DNA from: Chimonanthus salicifolius
Taxonomy: Eukaryota > Streptophyta > Magnoliopsida > Laurales > Calycanthaceae
Reading direction: 5' to 3'
Assembly (NCBI GenBank): GCA_013350335.1
Contig: CM023533.1
Coordinates: forward strand, 33,722,170 to 33,786,169
Length of the DNA: 64,000 nucleotides
Shown here: in pieces, positions 23,101 through 36,018 of the stretch
Numbering within the stretch: the stretch's first letter is position 1
How the letters are laid out: every line of letters starts with the position of its first letter
The notes under the pieces: model-generated
What the model saw: only the letters and a program-made list of their open reading frames with translations
Databases searched by the model: none
Told to the model about the DNA's origin: nothing
Made by a program: the position numbers and the translations under genes

Positions 23101-26100
23101 ATGTCGAAGAAAAAGGAAGAAAAGGGAAAATTAGCTAAAAGAGGGGAAAAAAGAGAGGGAAATAGGAAAAGACGTGCATGGCATGCAAGATCGAAAGTAT
23201 TTGATTACCTATTGAAGTCTAAAACACAATTGATAAATACCTGGCCCTCTTACTGTTTCTTTCAAGCAAACAGAAAATACCCTTTCATCCATCGCCTCTC
23301 CTTCAAGCCGTGGTGTCTCCTTCAAGCCGTGGTGTCTGCTCTCTCTGGAAGTCCTTCAAGCCTTCAACAGTTCGAGACTTCGGGTTCGAGGTATGCTTAT
23401 CTCTTTTCTTCTTTTCCTCTTCTCGGTTTCCTCTCTGGTTTTCGCATTCCTCTGGTTTTCGCATCCCTCTTCTCGGCTTCCTCTCTGGATTCGCCAGCCT
23501 CTGATTTCGCTTTCTCCTCTCTGGTTTCGCTTTCGTCTTCTTCTCGGTTTTCTTCTTCTCTGCTACCTACTTCTTCCCTTTTCTCTTCGGGTTTTGTTGT
23601 TTCGAAACCAGAGGAATAGATATTTAGAAATGTAGTGGTTAGGTGAGAGGGTCCTTGTACGAGGACATCGAGAGAGAAAGAGGCTTTTTTTTTTTTTTGT
23701 TTACGTAGACAATCCTCACACGAGTATAACATACAGTCGTGTGAGGATTGTAATGATTTTAAGTTTTTAACAGACTATAGTTCATCAATACCATAGCATC
23801 TTATCAAAATAAATTAATTTTTTTTTACTATATTGACTATAAAAATAAGTTATAATTGAAAAATATTTATATATTTATTTAAATAAATAGAACTGATAGT
23901 GCTTAATTATTAATTGATTATAATATTATATTGACTATAAAAATAAGTTTTAATTGAAAAATATTTATATATTTATTTAAATAAATAGAACTAATAGTGC
24001 TTAATTATTAATTGATTATAATATTATATTGACGATAAAAATAAGTTTTAATTAAAAAATATTTATATATTTATTTAAATAAATAGAACTGATAGTGCTT
24101 AATTATTAATTGATTATAATATTATATTGACGATAAAAATAAGTTTTAATTGAAAAATATTTATATATTTATTTAAATAAATAGAACTTATAGTACTTAA
24201 TTATTAATTGATTATAATATTATATTGACTATAAAAGTATTTTATTGAATATAGTATTTTTTACTATATTATAAAAATATATTTTATTAAACTAAATCAG
24301 TTATTTTAAATCATTAAATGAAATGGTGAATAACTAAAGTCTAAAATACTAAATCATGAAACTGTTTGAAATTTTTGTAAGACTTACCTCATAAGCCTGT
24401 ACCATCTTTACTCCCTTCTCATTACAAATTTAAGTTATGGGAAATAATAACCTATATGCATGTTCCTCATTCATGGCTTCATGCTGTATTTTCCAGCCTT
24501 CTCCAAAACATCAAAACTTTCCATTACGTAAATTTCATATAATTATTTTTCAATTACATTACCTCAATGCTAGATTAGAATACATGATTAATATTTTTTT
24601 GTCCTTTTTTATTTTTGTGGATGATAAATGGATCTTTGTAAAGACTGTTAAAATGGTTCGAGGCACTGGAAATGAGGGACAAGATGAAGCATGGCAGTTT
24701 TGCACTAGATTGGAACCGGGCGATCATGTGCATGTACAATGCAACTATTGTAAAAAAAAAAATGAGTGGTGGTATTTATCGAATGAAACACCATCTAGCA
24801 AAAACAAAAAAGACGTAGCGGCATGTCCTAAATGTCCCGAGTCGGTGACTCAAAAATGCCTTGAATTGATGGGGAACAATTTGGACACAAAAAGAAGAAA
24901 AAAGGATGCACAAATGCAGGCTGGGAGACCTGATTATTATTTTGATGATCAAGACCCAAAAGGGAAGGGACCGATGGAAAAATTTATTAATGTGGAGGAT
25001 GATAAGAAACAAGCAACTCTTAACAGAGTTTGGAAAAAAGAAGACAGAATCACAGTTTGCAAAGGTATTGCTCGTTTTTTCTATGCAAATGCACTACCCT
25101 TCAATTTGGTGAAGAGTCCATTTTTCCAACCCATGTGTGAATTAATTGCAAGATATGGAATTGGATTGAAAACTCCATCATATCATGAGATGAGAAATAC
25201 TTTACTCAAAAGTAAAGTTGAAGATGTGGAGAAAATGTTGGAAAAACATAGGAAAGAATGGAACAAAAAAGGGTGCACAATAATGACAGATGGTTGGACT
25301 GATGGAAAGAATCGGTCCATTACTAATTTTCTTGTAAATAGTCCAATGGGGAGTGTTTTTTTGAAAAGTGTTGACACATCTTCGATCTGCAAAAATGGAC
25401 AGAACTTGGCCGACCTTATAGATTCGGTCGTAGAAGAGGTAGGTGTGGAAAATGTGGTGTAAATTGTTACTGATAATGCAGCACCATATGTAAAGGCTGG
25501 AAAAATCTTGATGGCGAGAAGGAAAAGTTTATTTTGGACTCCATGTGCAGCACATTGCCTTGATCTCATGTTGGAAGATATAGGGAAAAGGAAATTGGAG
25601 TCATCTACTATTGCTGATGCAAAAGCAATTGCCTAAATTCATTTATAACCATGGTGTTTTGCTAAACTTAATGAGAAAATTCACGAACAATCGTGAGTTA
25701 ATTAGGCCGGCAATAACGAGATTTGCAACATGCTACCTTACATTGAAAAGCATACTGAGATGTAGAGTTGGTCTACGAAAAATGTTTAGTTCGGACGAAT
25801 GGGATAGAATGCCGCTGTCCAAGACTGAAGAGGGGAAAAAAGTGAATGATCTAATTTTTGATAGTAAGTTTTGGAAACGTGTTCAATTTTGTACGAAGGT
25901 TGGAATGCCAATTGTAAAATTGCTTCAGTTAGTTGATGGAGAGGACAAGCCGGCAATGGGATACATATATGAGGGCATAGATCAAGCCAAGGAGAAAATT
26001 GCAAAAAGATTGAACAAAGATGAAAAGAAATACATGCCATATTGGAAGTTGATAGATGCTCGTTGGAATGAACAACTCCACCATCCATTGCATGCCGCTG

Positions 26101-29100
26101 CATATTATCTGAATCCTTCTTTCCACTACGAAGAATCATTTTGTCCCGATGCTGAAATTAAAAGAGGGCTGTATACATGTCTTGATAAGTTGGCCATAGA
26201 CATAGATGACAGGATTAAAATCGATGAGCAATTGCTTGCATTCAGAACTGAAAGAGGATTCTTTGGGGATAACATGGCCAAATTAACAAGGAAAAGAAAA
26301 CAGCCAGGTATTTAATATTTAGTTATTTAATATTTACTTATTTAGTATCTAAACTTTCAATTTAATTTTTTTAATTTATTATCTCATGTTTTATAGCCAT
26401 TTGGTGGGAAGATTATGGAGAGGATACTAAAGAATTGCAACGTGTTGCAATAAGGATTTTGAGTTTAACTTGCAGCGCAACAGGGTGTGAGCGAAATTGG
26501 AGTGTATTTGAACAAGTATGTTTTATTTTTAACTTTAAATATATTCATGCAATTTCTTAACATATAAGAAGTGAAGTTATAAATGTTTTATGTTTTCTTT
26601 TATAGATTCATACGAAGAGGAGAAATAGGCTAGAGGCAAAGAGGATGAATGCCCTTGTATATGTGAAATACAATTTACAACTACAAGTGAGACAGACATT
26701 AAGGAGTTCAAAGCAAGACTATGATCTTATTTGCTAATCGGATGTGGAATCTGATGATGAATGGATCACGGAAAAGGAAGATCCAGCTCTTCCACAAGAC
26801 AATTCTTGGTTGAAAGCAGACGAGATGTTTAATGAGGAAGAGACTGATCTTAGAAAAGGAACGAGTAAGTATTTTAAAATCTAGAAGATTATTATATTAT
26901 ATTTAAAATTTAGAAGTCACAATTTATAAAATATTTGAATTTTGTAATTAACAGGGGTTTATTCAAGAAAGCGAAAGAGCGTTGAAGGAAACGAATGTGT
27001 TGAAGGAGAGGAAGAAAGCGATGGAGATGTAGCAGATGGAGGAGACACTGAACCTTCATCTTACTTAGATGTTTTAGATGACATTGATGAGAATGATATT
27101 CTTTAGAGTTCAGATGTTTTGTAATTTTGGATAATACAATTTTATGAATTATGATGATTTAAATGTTAGCAATTTTATGATATTCGTATTCTATGTCATT
27201 TTATATGTAATTGTAGTATAAATAATAATTATAGTAAAAAAAGTCAAAAATTTTAAAACTCTTACGAGTCTACGATTTGCGATTTACGATTAACGAGTCA
27301 CACCCCTAGATCGATTCACGATCCGAGTCGAGTTTGATAACATTGCATGAAAGTTTCAAGAGAATTGTTCCATGGGTGGATTTGAAAGGCTTTGGCTTGT
27401 ATATAATGCTTATAAAATTTTGTCTTGATTGGATAAGCGAAGTCATGTTTTTAAGGCTTTTAAAATTTTGCATTTATCTAAGTGAAAATTCATCTGATTA
27501 GATTGATGGGCTTTAAAAGTCAAATTGGATACGAGTGTAATTCATGGGGGGTAGGAGGGTGTTAGGGGGGATGATAAATCCATTCGATCTACTATGGGCC
27601 CTACAATTCAAAGTTTGCAACAAACTTAATGCAAACTAGTTTGCAGGTGATGTATATAATATATATCCATTATGATGGGAGCAAAGTGGGCTAAATATAG
27701 ACAAGTTAGTGGAGTCTTGTGTAATAGAAGAATCCCATTTTTTTTAAGGTATGAGTTTATGAAATGATTATTAGGCCTGCAATGCTTTAAGGGATAAAAT
27801 TAGAAATGATTATTAGGGACAAAGTGTTGGACAATGAAGAAAAAACAAATAGACAAAGTTAGAGGGACGGAGATGTGCATGCTACATTAGATGACAAATG
27901 GAGGTGGTTTAGGCATGTTAGTAGAAAACCGGAGTCAGGCTAATATGTAGAGTCAAGAGTATACAAGTTGCAGGTAAGAGGAAGAGAGGCAGACCATTGA
28001 AAACTTGGAAAAGAATACAAAAATACATATCAAATAGCACGGAGATTGAGAGTGGTTTATGGTAGGGTTAAATGGAGAAGTAGAACTCGTAAAACTAATC
28101 CCAGATAGATGGGATTTAATCCACATGTGGATCCACAATCGCATATTTGGGAAAATTGGATGGATGAATAGATTATCTTGTTGACTATACTATTAAAAAT
28201 GGGACCCATTGATTCCTCCCAATCCTTGATTTGTAAGATGAAAAATAAATCGTTTGAAAAATATTTTTATTTGTCACAATCAATCCAACGATTAGAATGC
28301 ATGAAATGGACATCAACCATAGTTGGGTCTAAACCTAATGGAGAAAGTGACATTTTTGGTGGTTTAGATAGTTATTTGCTATGCTATAGGTAGATAGATA
28401 TAGATATACATGTAGATGGGTATGTTCCTTTGGAGGTATTGAAAGGAGATTCTTCTTGATGTTGGTAATCCACATTGTTCAGGAAATTAAAACCATATTG
28501 GAAAGTCATCCAGAACCATAAGTGGGTCCTACATGCCATGTATTTTGTGGTCCATAAAAAATTTGATGCCAAAAAATACAATTCATTATTTTTTAATTTT
28601 TTTTTTCATGCAGATTGGCTGATTTAGTTGGTTTTGGTGTCGCTTTAGCTACGGGCAAACAATTTGTTGAAAGCTTTCCGGAAAGATGCTACAAATCAGC
28701 TCTGATTTTGGTCATGCTTGATGATAATAGAGCAGGTAAAGCAGGATTTGTTATTGATTGTTGGCCCTATTTCAAATTTGAGAATATTGAACCAATTCAA
28801 CGGTTATTGGCATCCCTTTTATTCTTCATACTGGAGGTTCAGTTATATCATCTTCACTAGGATACAAATTGTTATAAATGTTCAATGGTAATGTTTTTTA
28901 TGAGACGTGCTTAGGTGAAGCTTCTGGCAAGGGCTTCTATTTATATGACAATAAGCGCAAGGCTAGTCCTGACCCTGAACTGAAGAAATACATTGAGAAG
29001 TCAAGGAGCATTGCTGGGGTCTCAGTTGATCCAAAGGTCTCTCTCTCTCTCTCTCTCTAGCACACACAAATACATTCTTCTTTGATTGTTGTGCATCATT

Positions 29101-32100
29101 CTTTCTAGTTTTATTATTCAAATAATATATCATCTTTTAAACCATTTATCTCATCTATCTAGGGCTAGTACTCAACTGCGCTCTCTCTCTCTCGCACACA
29201 CACACACACACACACACGCAGCAGCAGCGCACACACACACACACACTCACTCACACACACACATACATAAATTCTTGATGTAGGACAAGCTTTGATAGTA
29301 AATTTGACGCAAAACAAGTTAAAATGTTGGAAACCCTAGATCTAAATGACATACATAGATCTATATCAGAATATAAAATGTGTATGGTGAATCCTAAAAT
29401 GACATGCAACCTATATCCATGATTCATATAAGATGTTAGAGGAATTAATATTAAACAAAGAATAAAACAAAAAGCTAAGGCAAATTTACACTTACAATTA
29501 ATCAAAGAGATTCAAAAAGAAGAATGGGCGTACACTTGAAACCAATGTTATCAAACCCGACCCGCGGGTCAACCGTAACCGGCATATATATGGGTCGGTT
29601 TTTCTAAAACCCAACTAGATAGAAAAACCCTTATTTACCCGGTCAGGTTTTTCGAAAAACCCGTAACCCGTGAAGAACCCGTTTAAATTAAAAAAAAAAA
29701 TTATTGCCAAAAAATTGAAAACCAATAAGTTTAATAACCATTCAAAATAATAAATTTAAAATTATGTAGCTCTATGGGCCACATGTTGCCTAGCCCAACA
29801 AGGCCTGCATTGAGTTAATTTTTCTGTCCATCCTGCTTTTGTAACCCTCCCCTCCAGTAAAATTTTCTATTGTTGTCGATATGGGACTCCTACTCCCACA
29901 CTCCACTGACACTGCACTAGTGGGGAATAAGTTCTTTGGGGTTTTACCCATCCTTTTGAATATACTTTACCTTATTCAAAAAAAAAAAAGAGTTGGCCAT
30001 GAATAGTAAATGTTTAATAAAAATTAGTTAAATTTTTAACAAGTTAAGATTTTATACATAATTTTTTTTTTTAAAAGTTAGATGTTAAATTTTTTAAAAA
30101 GAAAAATAATAAAACATAAAAATAAAAATTAATAAAAATCAATAATATTTATAATAAAGGATATTTTTAATGATTAAAATATATATTGACAAAATATTAA
30201 CTTGTTATTTTATCTTTTTTATTTGATCAACAATAATATTTATATTAAAATATTTTTTGAATGATTAAATTTTTTTTGAAACATTGCTCTCAACCACTAA
30301 AATATATATTGATAAAATAGTTTTTACATAAAATTTTATTTCAACTCATTAATTAAACCTTAGTTAATAATTTAATATTATTCATAATATTATATTAATG
30401 ATACGGGTTTGACCGGGTTTGACTAAGGGTCAACCCGGTTGAACCTAATTTAACCCACCATTCCTTTAAGATGGGTCGCTCCACGGACTGGTTTTTAAAA
30501 CATTGCTTGAGATTCTCAAGGTTGTATTGTTGGCCTTCAATACAAAATCTCTCAAGAAGACTAATTAAATCAACCAAACTTTATTCTAGGTCTTCTAGAT
30601 TAAAAAAATCAGTCACCTAAGGGATGAAGTACGTCAATGGGCCACCTAGGGTTTGCCAAAGGAATAAGGGTGGTTATTTTTTTCAATTCTTGAGCAAAGC
30701 TAGGTCTCATTTAGGGTGAAACAATAAGTTAGAGTTAGATCTACGAGTCTAAGATATGGATCTAGAGGTTGAGATGCGAAATAGGGAAAAACGGGCAAGT
30801 CCATATGGTTGTATGAACATGTATAGACGCCTGTACGAACTAGTTGGTCCCAATGGGTCTTGGTTTGGTTAGAGTTAGGGTTCATATGAAAAAGAGAGAA
30901 AACTAAGGTGTAGAAAGAGGAAAAAAGTGAGGAAAAGAGAGAAAATTGACGGAAATAAAAAGAGAAGAAGAAGAAGGATTTGTACCTTGAGTCACATCAG
31001 GTTCCTTCATCTCACACCAAGGAGGCAGAAGGAATCTCACCAAATCTGTAGATGGGAGAAAGTTGAAATTTTTTCTTTCATTCATTCATCAAAGGCGTCT
31101 CTTACAACTACAGTAAAACCCCTATAAAATAATACTTTTGGGACCAAGAGAAATTATTATCTTAGCGGGGTTATTGATTTATCGATAAATGAATATTTAT
31201 TAATTTAGAGAGTATTATGTTTCTACTACTTGTACATGTATGGCTTATAAATCCAAAAACAATGGATGTGGTCAAAAGTTAATACGTAGAAGCCCAAGAG
31301 ACTCTAAAAAAGAAGAGATGGCAGTTGTGTTTTACCAACTGTTTTTACAAAACAGGCTTTTCAAGCAGTAGTAACCTTAAATAACTACTTGTTACAACAT
31401 GAAAAAAAATATACCAGAGGTGGTGTATGCATTGCAAAAAATTAAGGATGAGGTTGAGTTCAGTTTAGGTACAAAGAAAATGCAGACAACTTTAGATGCA
31501 TATTTTGAGAAAGAGTTGAATTGAGAAAATAAAAGTTGTCAAGTAAAAAGTTACTCAATACTGTATTATGAATTTTTGTTTGCTATTTTTTTATATACTT
31601 CATCAATTATTAATTTATATTTCGTTGGGCCCTTACGGATTTCTAAAAAATTATTATCTTATGCATTTAGCGAGGTTATTAATTTAGTACACTGGCCCGA
31701 GTTGGGACCAGGAGATTTTATTATTTAAGCGAGGTTATTAATTTATCGAGGTTTTACTATATTTATAAAAATAACGAGACTCTTAAAGCCCTAGACACAT
31801 GTGGAGTGCCAACTACCCATCAATGCCTATGACTTGAAGCTACAACTTTTATGATTGTAGCAATGAGCACTATGACATAATCTCTTGTCACCATTGAGAT
31901 ACTATGCTCTTTCTTTAGCTGTATGATTACAAGAACTGCTTTCAGCTGGGCGACATCGCCCATGAATGATAGTCAGCCCTAGGCCATGTGGGGCCCATAG
32001 GGATGGGGTCCAACACATGGGGATGGATAGGTTTGAAAGGTATTTTCAAGGTGATGCTTCTCATAAAAAATTAGGTCCATTGGTTTTGAAAAGCCATGAT

Positions 32101-35100
32101 TTTCAAGTGTCCCAAAATCAACGGTTAAATTAAGGCCACTTTGGGATGGATGTTTAATCCAATGGTGATCAAGTCTCATGGGCATCAGTTAGGCAGTCGG
32201 CCATATAAGCACTTTGCTAGATCCAAATATAAAGGCCAACTCTAGATTGATGGGAAAAATGCCTTAGATGATAATGATGATGTTCTATTCAATGATGAGA
32301 TCAACTCAAATGGGTTCAAATTAGGTATATATACAATTAGAGAGGGGCAGGTGAGAGAGAGAGAGAGAGAGAGGGAGGGAGGCTACTAGGTGGTTCCTTT
32401 ATGCATACATTCTTTAAAATAGCCCCTCTTTAGCAGAAGCTTTCCTCTAAGAATGAATTAATAACACTAAAACTATTAGGTGGCGCCTCTATGTAAACCT
32501 ATTTCACCATGTTTACCAGTAACTGCATGTTTCTAACATTTTCCCATAATGTCCTGGACATCACATCAAACATATTGATATGCTCAAAATCTTACAAAAG
32601 AAAAACCTCTAGAAAAATGCGATTTGATTCTCAGAAGATACTCTTCGCCCAAACTTCCCAAAAGTCATGTCAAAATCCCCCTTGCTTACTTTGTCATAAA
32701 GGCAGCAACAAATGAAGTAGATGCGTGTGGCTTATTTTTTAAAAGGCTGCATGGGGGTATCATAGTCATTTTATGGTAACAATACTTTCAATCCCCTCCA
32801 TCCACTTCCTCTTCTCCCCATTTTAGAGGTAGCAATAACTGTATTGTTGTGAAGAGGATAAAAAAGATTTAGTATACAATTCAGTGCATATCCCACAACC
32901 TGGCCTGCAGAATCAGAATCATGCATGCATTCAAATTGCATGTACTACCCTATACTACTTTGTCCTCTATATAAGAACTCTGGGAAGAATGATCAGATTT
33001 CCTATGACAAATCTTACTCCAAACTCCCAGGTCCGGTGGGCCTAAATCATACAATGCGTCTGGAATTCTTAGTATGGCAAGATTTGAAGGGGATCAAACT
33101 TTTCCAATAATGTTTGAGTTTATTTCTAGACTTGGTGATCTGTTGGATTGGATCCCCACCCCCATGCAACAACATGGGTCATAGTGTTGAAGCTAACCTG
33201 TCGACATTTGGGTCTTGAAGTTAGCTATTTTTGTTTAGGCCATAGTTGTTAGAGCTGTTTCGGTTTTATTTTTAAGGCGGAACATTCCAACATTCCATCT
33301 GTTTCAGTGTTCCATTTCGAAAAAGACAATATAAAAAGTAAAATAAATAAAATAAAATATGAAGACAATAATATAAACTTCTAAATATATTTAAATTATT
33401 TGTTTTCATTCTCTTACACTAATCTACATAAATAAAAACATTAATTATCATTAAAAAATTACTCGTGTTTGTAAAATAGTGTAATTATCACATACTAATT
33501 CAAGAATGTTTGAATTTTGCTCTAATAAGAATCAAATACAAATTGAACTAGACAAAAAAAAAAATCCAAGAAATATCCAAAAAATGAACTTGAGTTCTCA
33601 TTTTATTCAAAATCAAAGGTCGAAACTCGAAAGACATAGGCACACTAGGTACAATTTTTTTTTTTTCCTCTCCAATTTTCATCAGATACATAAAAAATAA
33701 ACCATATGGTTTGAAAATATACTTTATGAATTATAACTGGACCAAATTTCAGCCCCAAATTCAATTTCTAACCACTTGATCTCAGTGGTCAAAGTCACTA
33801 GGTATCCTTTAATTAAGGACGCCTGATTACTTTGACCATTAAGATCAAGTGGCTATAAATTGAGGCTCAAATTTTGTTCATTTATAGTTTATAAAGTTAT
33901 TTTTTAGTTCAACAATTGGATTTTATATTCATATCTAAAGAAAAATAAAAAAAATATGAAATTCATAGAGCAAAACAGGTAGGCCAAACGGGCCATTTTG
34001 GCCCCTTTGGCTCGGACCAGGCCTGGCCATTTGAAACAAACTGGATCGAAGCCCGATACTAGAACTGAACTTGTTCTGTTCCATTTTTTGGTTAGATGTG
34101 GAACGTTCCATCCATGCTGGCCGGGACAAAACGGAATTGACTATTAAAGTTTGGGCTGATACGCGTCGGTGATGTCTCTCGAATGAATCTGAAAATTTGG
34201 AAGGTGTGGCACCTTTCAAGGTGAAAGTTTTCGGGTGGTTGGCAGGGTCGATAATTTGCAAGTGCGGCGAATGCTTATTATTAATGCGTGTTTTCTCTGT
34301 TTGGCAGATGAAGAAATAGTGAACCATCGTCTCCTTCATTGTCGAGCTGCGTACCAGATTGGTGTCATTTTTTTTAGTTGCTAGAGATGGCTTTTTGTTT
34401 TCTGAAAGATTGGCTAGGTTTTTTCAATGAAGAAATTATTTTGGTTAGAAGTTCTTTTAGAAGGACTCTTTGGGCTACTACCATTCTGAGCATTGTGTGG
34501 TCTATTTGGTTGAAAAGGAATTTTTAGATCTTTAATGGTAAGGAATCCTCTATCCAGCATCTTATTCAAGTTATTAAGAGCAGAGTTGTTTGGTGACTGG
34601 TTGGGTCTGGGAAGTTTCATAGTCTCAACATCTCAGATATTTGTAGGGGCTGGGAGTCAGTGGATCACTTATCATTTCATTTTGCTCCTACGAGATCAGT
34701 AGTTTGGACTCCCCCAGCGATGGGTCTTCTAAAACTTAATTTCGATGGGAGTTGTGTGCGTGAGCTTGGCTTGGCAGGTTATGGGGGAGTCATTCATAAT
34801 GGGTCTGGTGACATTTTGCTCTCTTCTGCGGCACCTCTGCTGTCTGGCTCTGTGCTGGATGTGGAGTTATATGCTCTAGGCGGGTTCGATTCCCGCTACC
34901 CGCTTCATATGGGAGAGGGGTTTTGTTGTTGGAGAATTGGGCGCATTTGGGTGTATCTTAGAAGGTGACTCTAAGATTGTGGTTGGCTAGGCTTCTGGGT
35001 CTCTTTGTCCATGGTTGTGTTCGGATAAAATTGATAAGATTCGTCAGTCCATTGAGCCTTATGGTTTTTCGATTTGTTGGATCCCTCAATGTGCAAATTC

Positions 35101-35168
35101 AGAGACAAATGCGTTGGCCCGTCAAGGTGTGACATTGTCTTCAGAATTTGTAACAATTTTTTTTGTAA

Positions 35169-35207
<39 letters not shown>

Positions 35208-35981
35208 AGGGGAGGTTTTTTGGCTGCTTATTGGTGGTAGGCTGTTTGTGCCTGCTTGTGTTTCAATATCTATATGTTTTTCTCTTTTAGATTAATGAAG
35301 TTACTTTTTTTTTTAAAAAAAAAAGAAGTTTGGGCTGATATTCCATATTCGCATCCTTTCTAGGGAACAAATAGATTTTTTTCTTTTTCTGATTCTTTTC
35401 TCTTAATTTTTTTTTTTTTTAATCTTATGGCATTTTTAATGGGTAGTGATATTTACACCATGAGTTTTCTTATGGTGCAATAAATTTAAAGGAAATTTCA
35501 AATTTTCCCGTACTTTTGAGAAAGAGAGGGAATGAGGGAAATAAGGGCAAAATTGGAAGTTCCTTTAAATCTGGTGTTCCATCAGGAAAACACTTGGTGC
35601 AAAAATCACTATCCCTTTTAATTGGCACATAAATAACATAACCTCTTTTTTTATTTTAATTTGTATGTGATATGCATCGTAAGGTCATTTTCCTGACAAT
35701 CTTTTTGTTGGTTGGACTTCAGCTTATCAGGTTGTCTGATAAAGATATAGTGGAGATGATCTTCTTCCCTGTTGTGAATGAGGCATGCCGCGTGCTTGAA
35801 GAGGGAATCGTAGTGAAGTCAACAGACCTTGACATTGCTTCTGTCATGGGCATGGGTTTCCCTCCTTACAGGTCCATCCATGCTCTTCCTTCTTGAGGAA
35901 CTTTAGTTTTTCTGTCAAATAATATCAATTGTGACACTCCTCTATACACTATAAATATATTTACAAAAACGTTCAAAACAT

Positions 35982-36018
<37 letters not shown>

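Larger units (their letters stand above)
22931..27345 (+). mobile_element. hAT transposon with transposase gene, 4415 bp
   Basis: Termini CAGTGTTGTCAAAATCG and CGAGTTTGATAACATTG form imperfect inverted repeats. The flanks are catgaaag on both sides (22,923-22,930 and 27,346-27,353), a perfect 8-bp target duplication. GAGTCG and ACTCG words crowd both sub-terminal regions, as is common for hAT transposase-binding sites. Inside are a pyrimidine-rich 5' region, a 98-bp tandem array (23,826-24,235) and a hAT transposase gene. The element sits in intron 13 of MFP2 copy 1. The intact duplication suggests fairly recent insertion, while the transposase already has stops. Confidence 0.92.

Noticed and set aside
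22888..23619. 243-aa open frame, Ser/Phe-rich
   Set aside because: Starts at the hAT element border and runs through its pyrimidine-rich 5' region; composition rather than protein signal.
24437..24652. Upstream in-frame extension of the hAT transposase
   Set aside because: The 72 extra residues look like AT-rich translated leader; the BED-finger protein more naturally starts at MVRGTGNE.
29215..29265. CRISPR-like short repeats
   Set aside because: Plain CA and CT microsatellites in a plant intron; no spacer structure.
34879..34909. Possible functional tRNA gene
   Set aside because: Only the T-arm and one acceptor strand are present; no D-arm, anticodon arm or 5' acceptor strand upstream.
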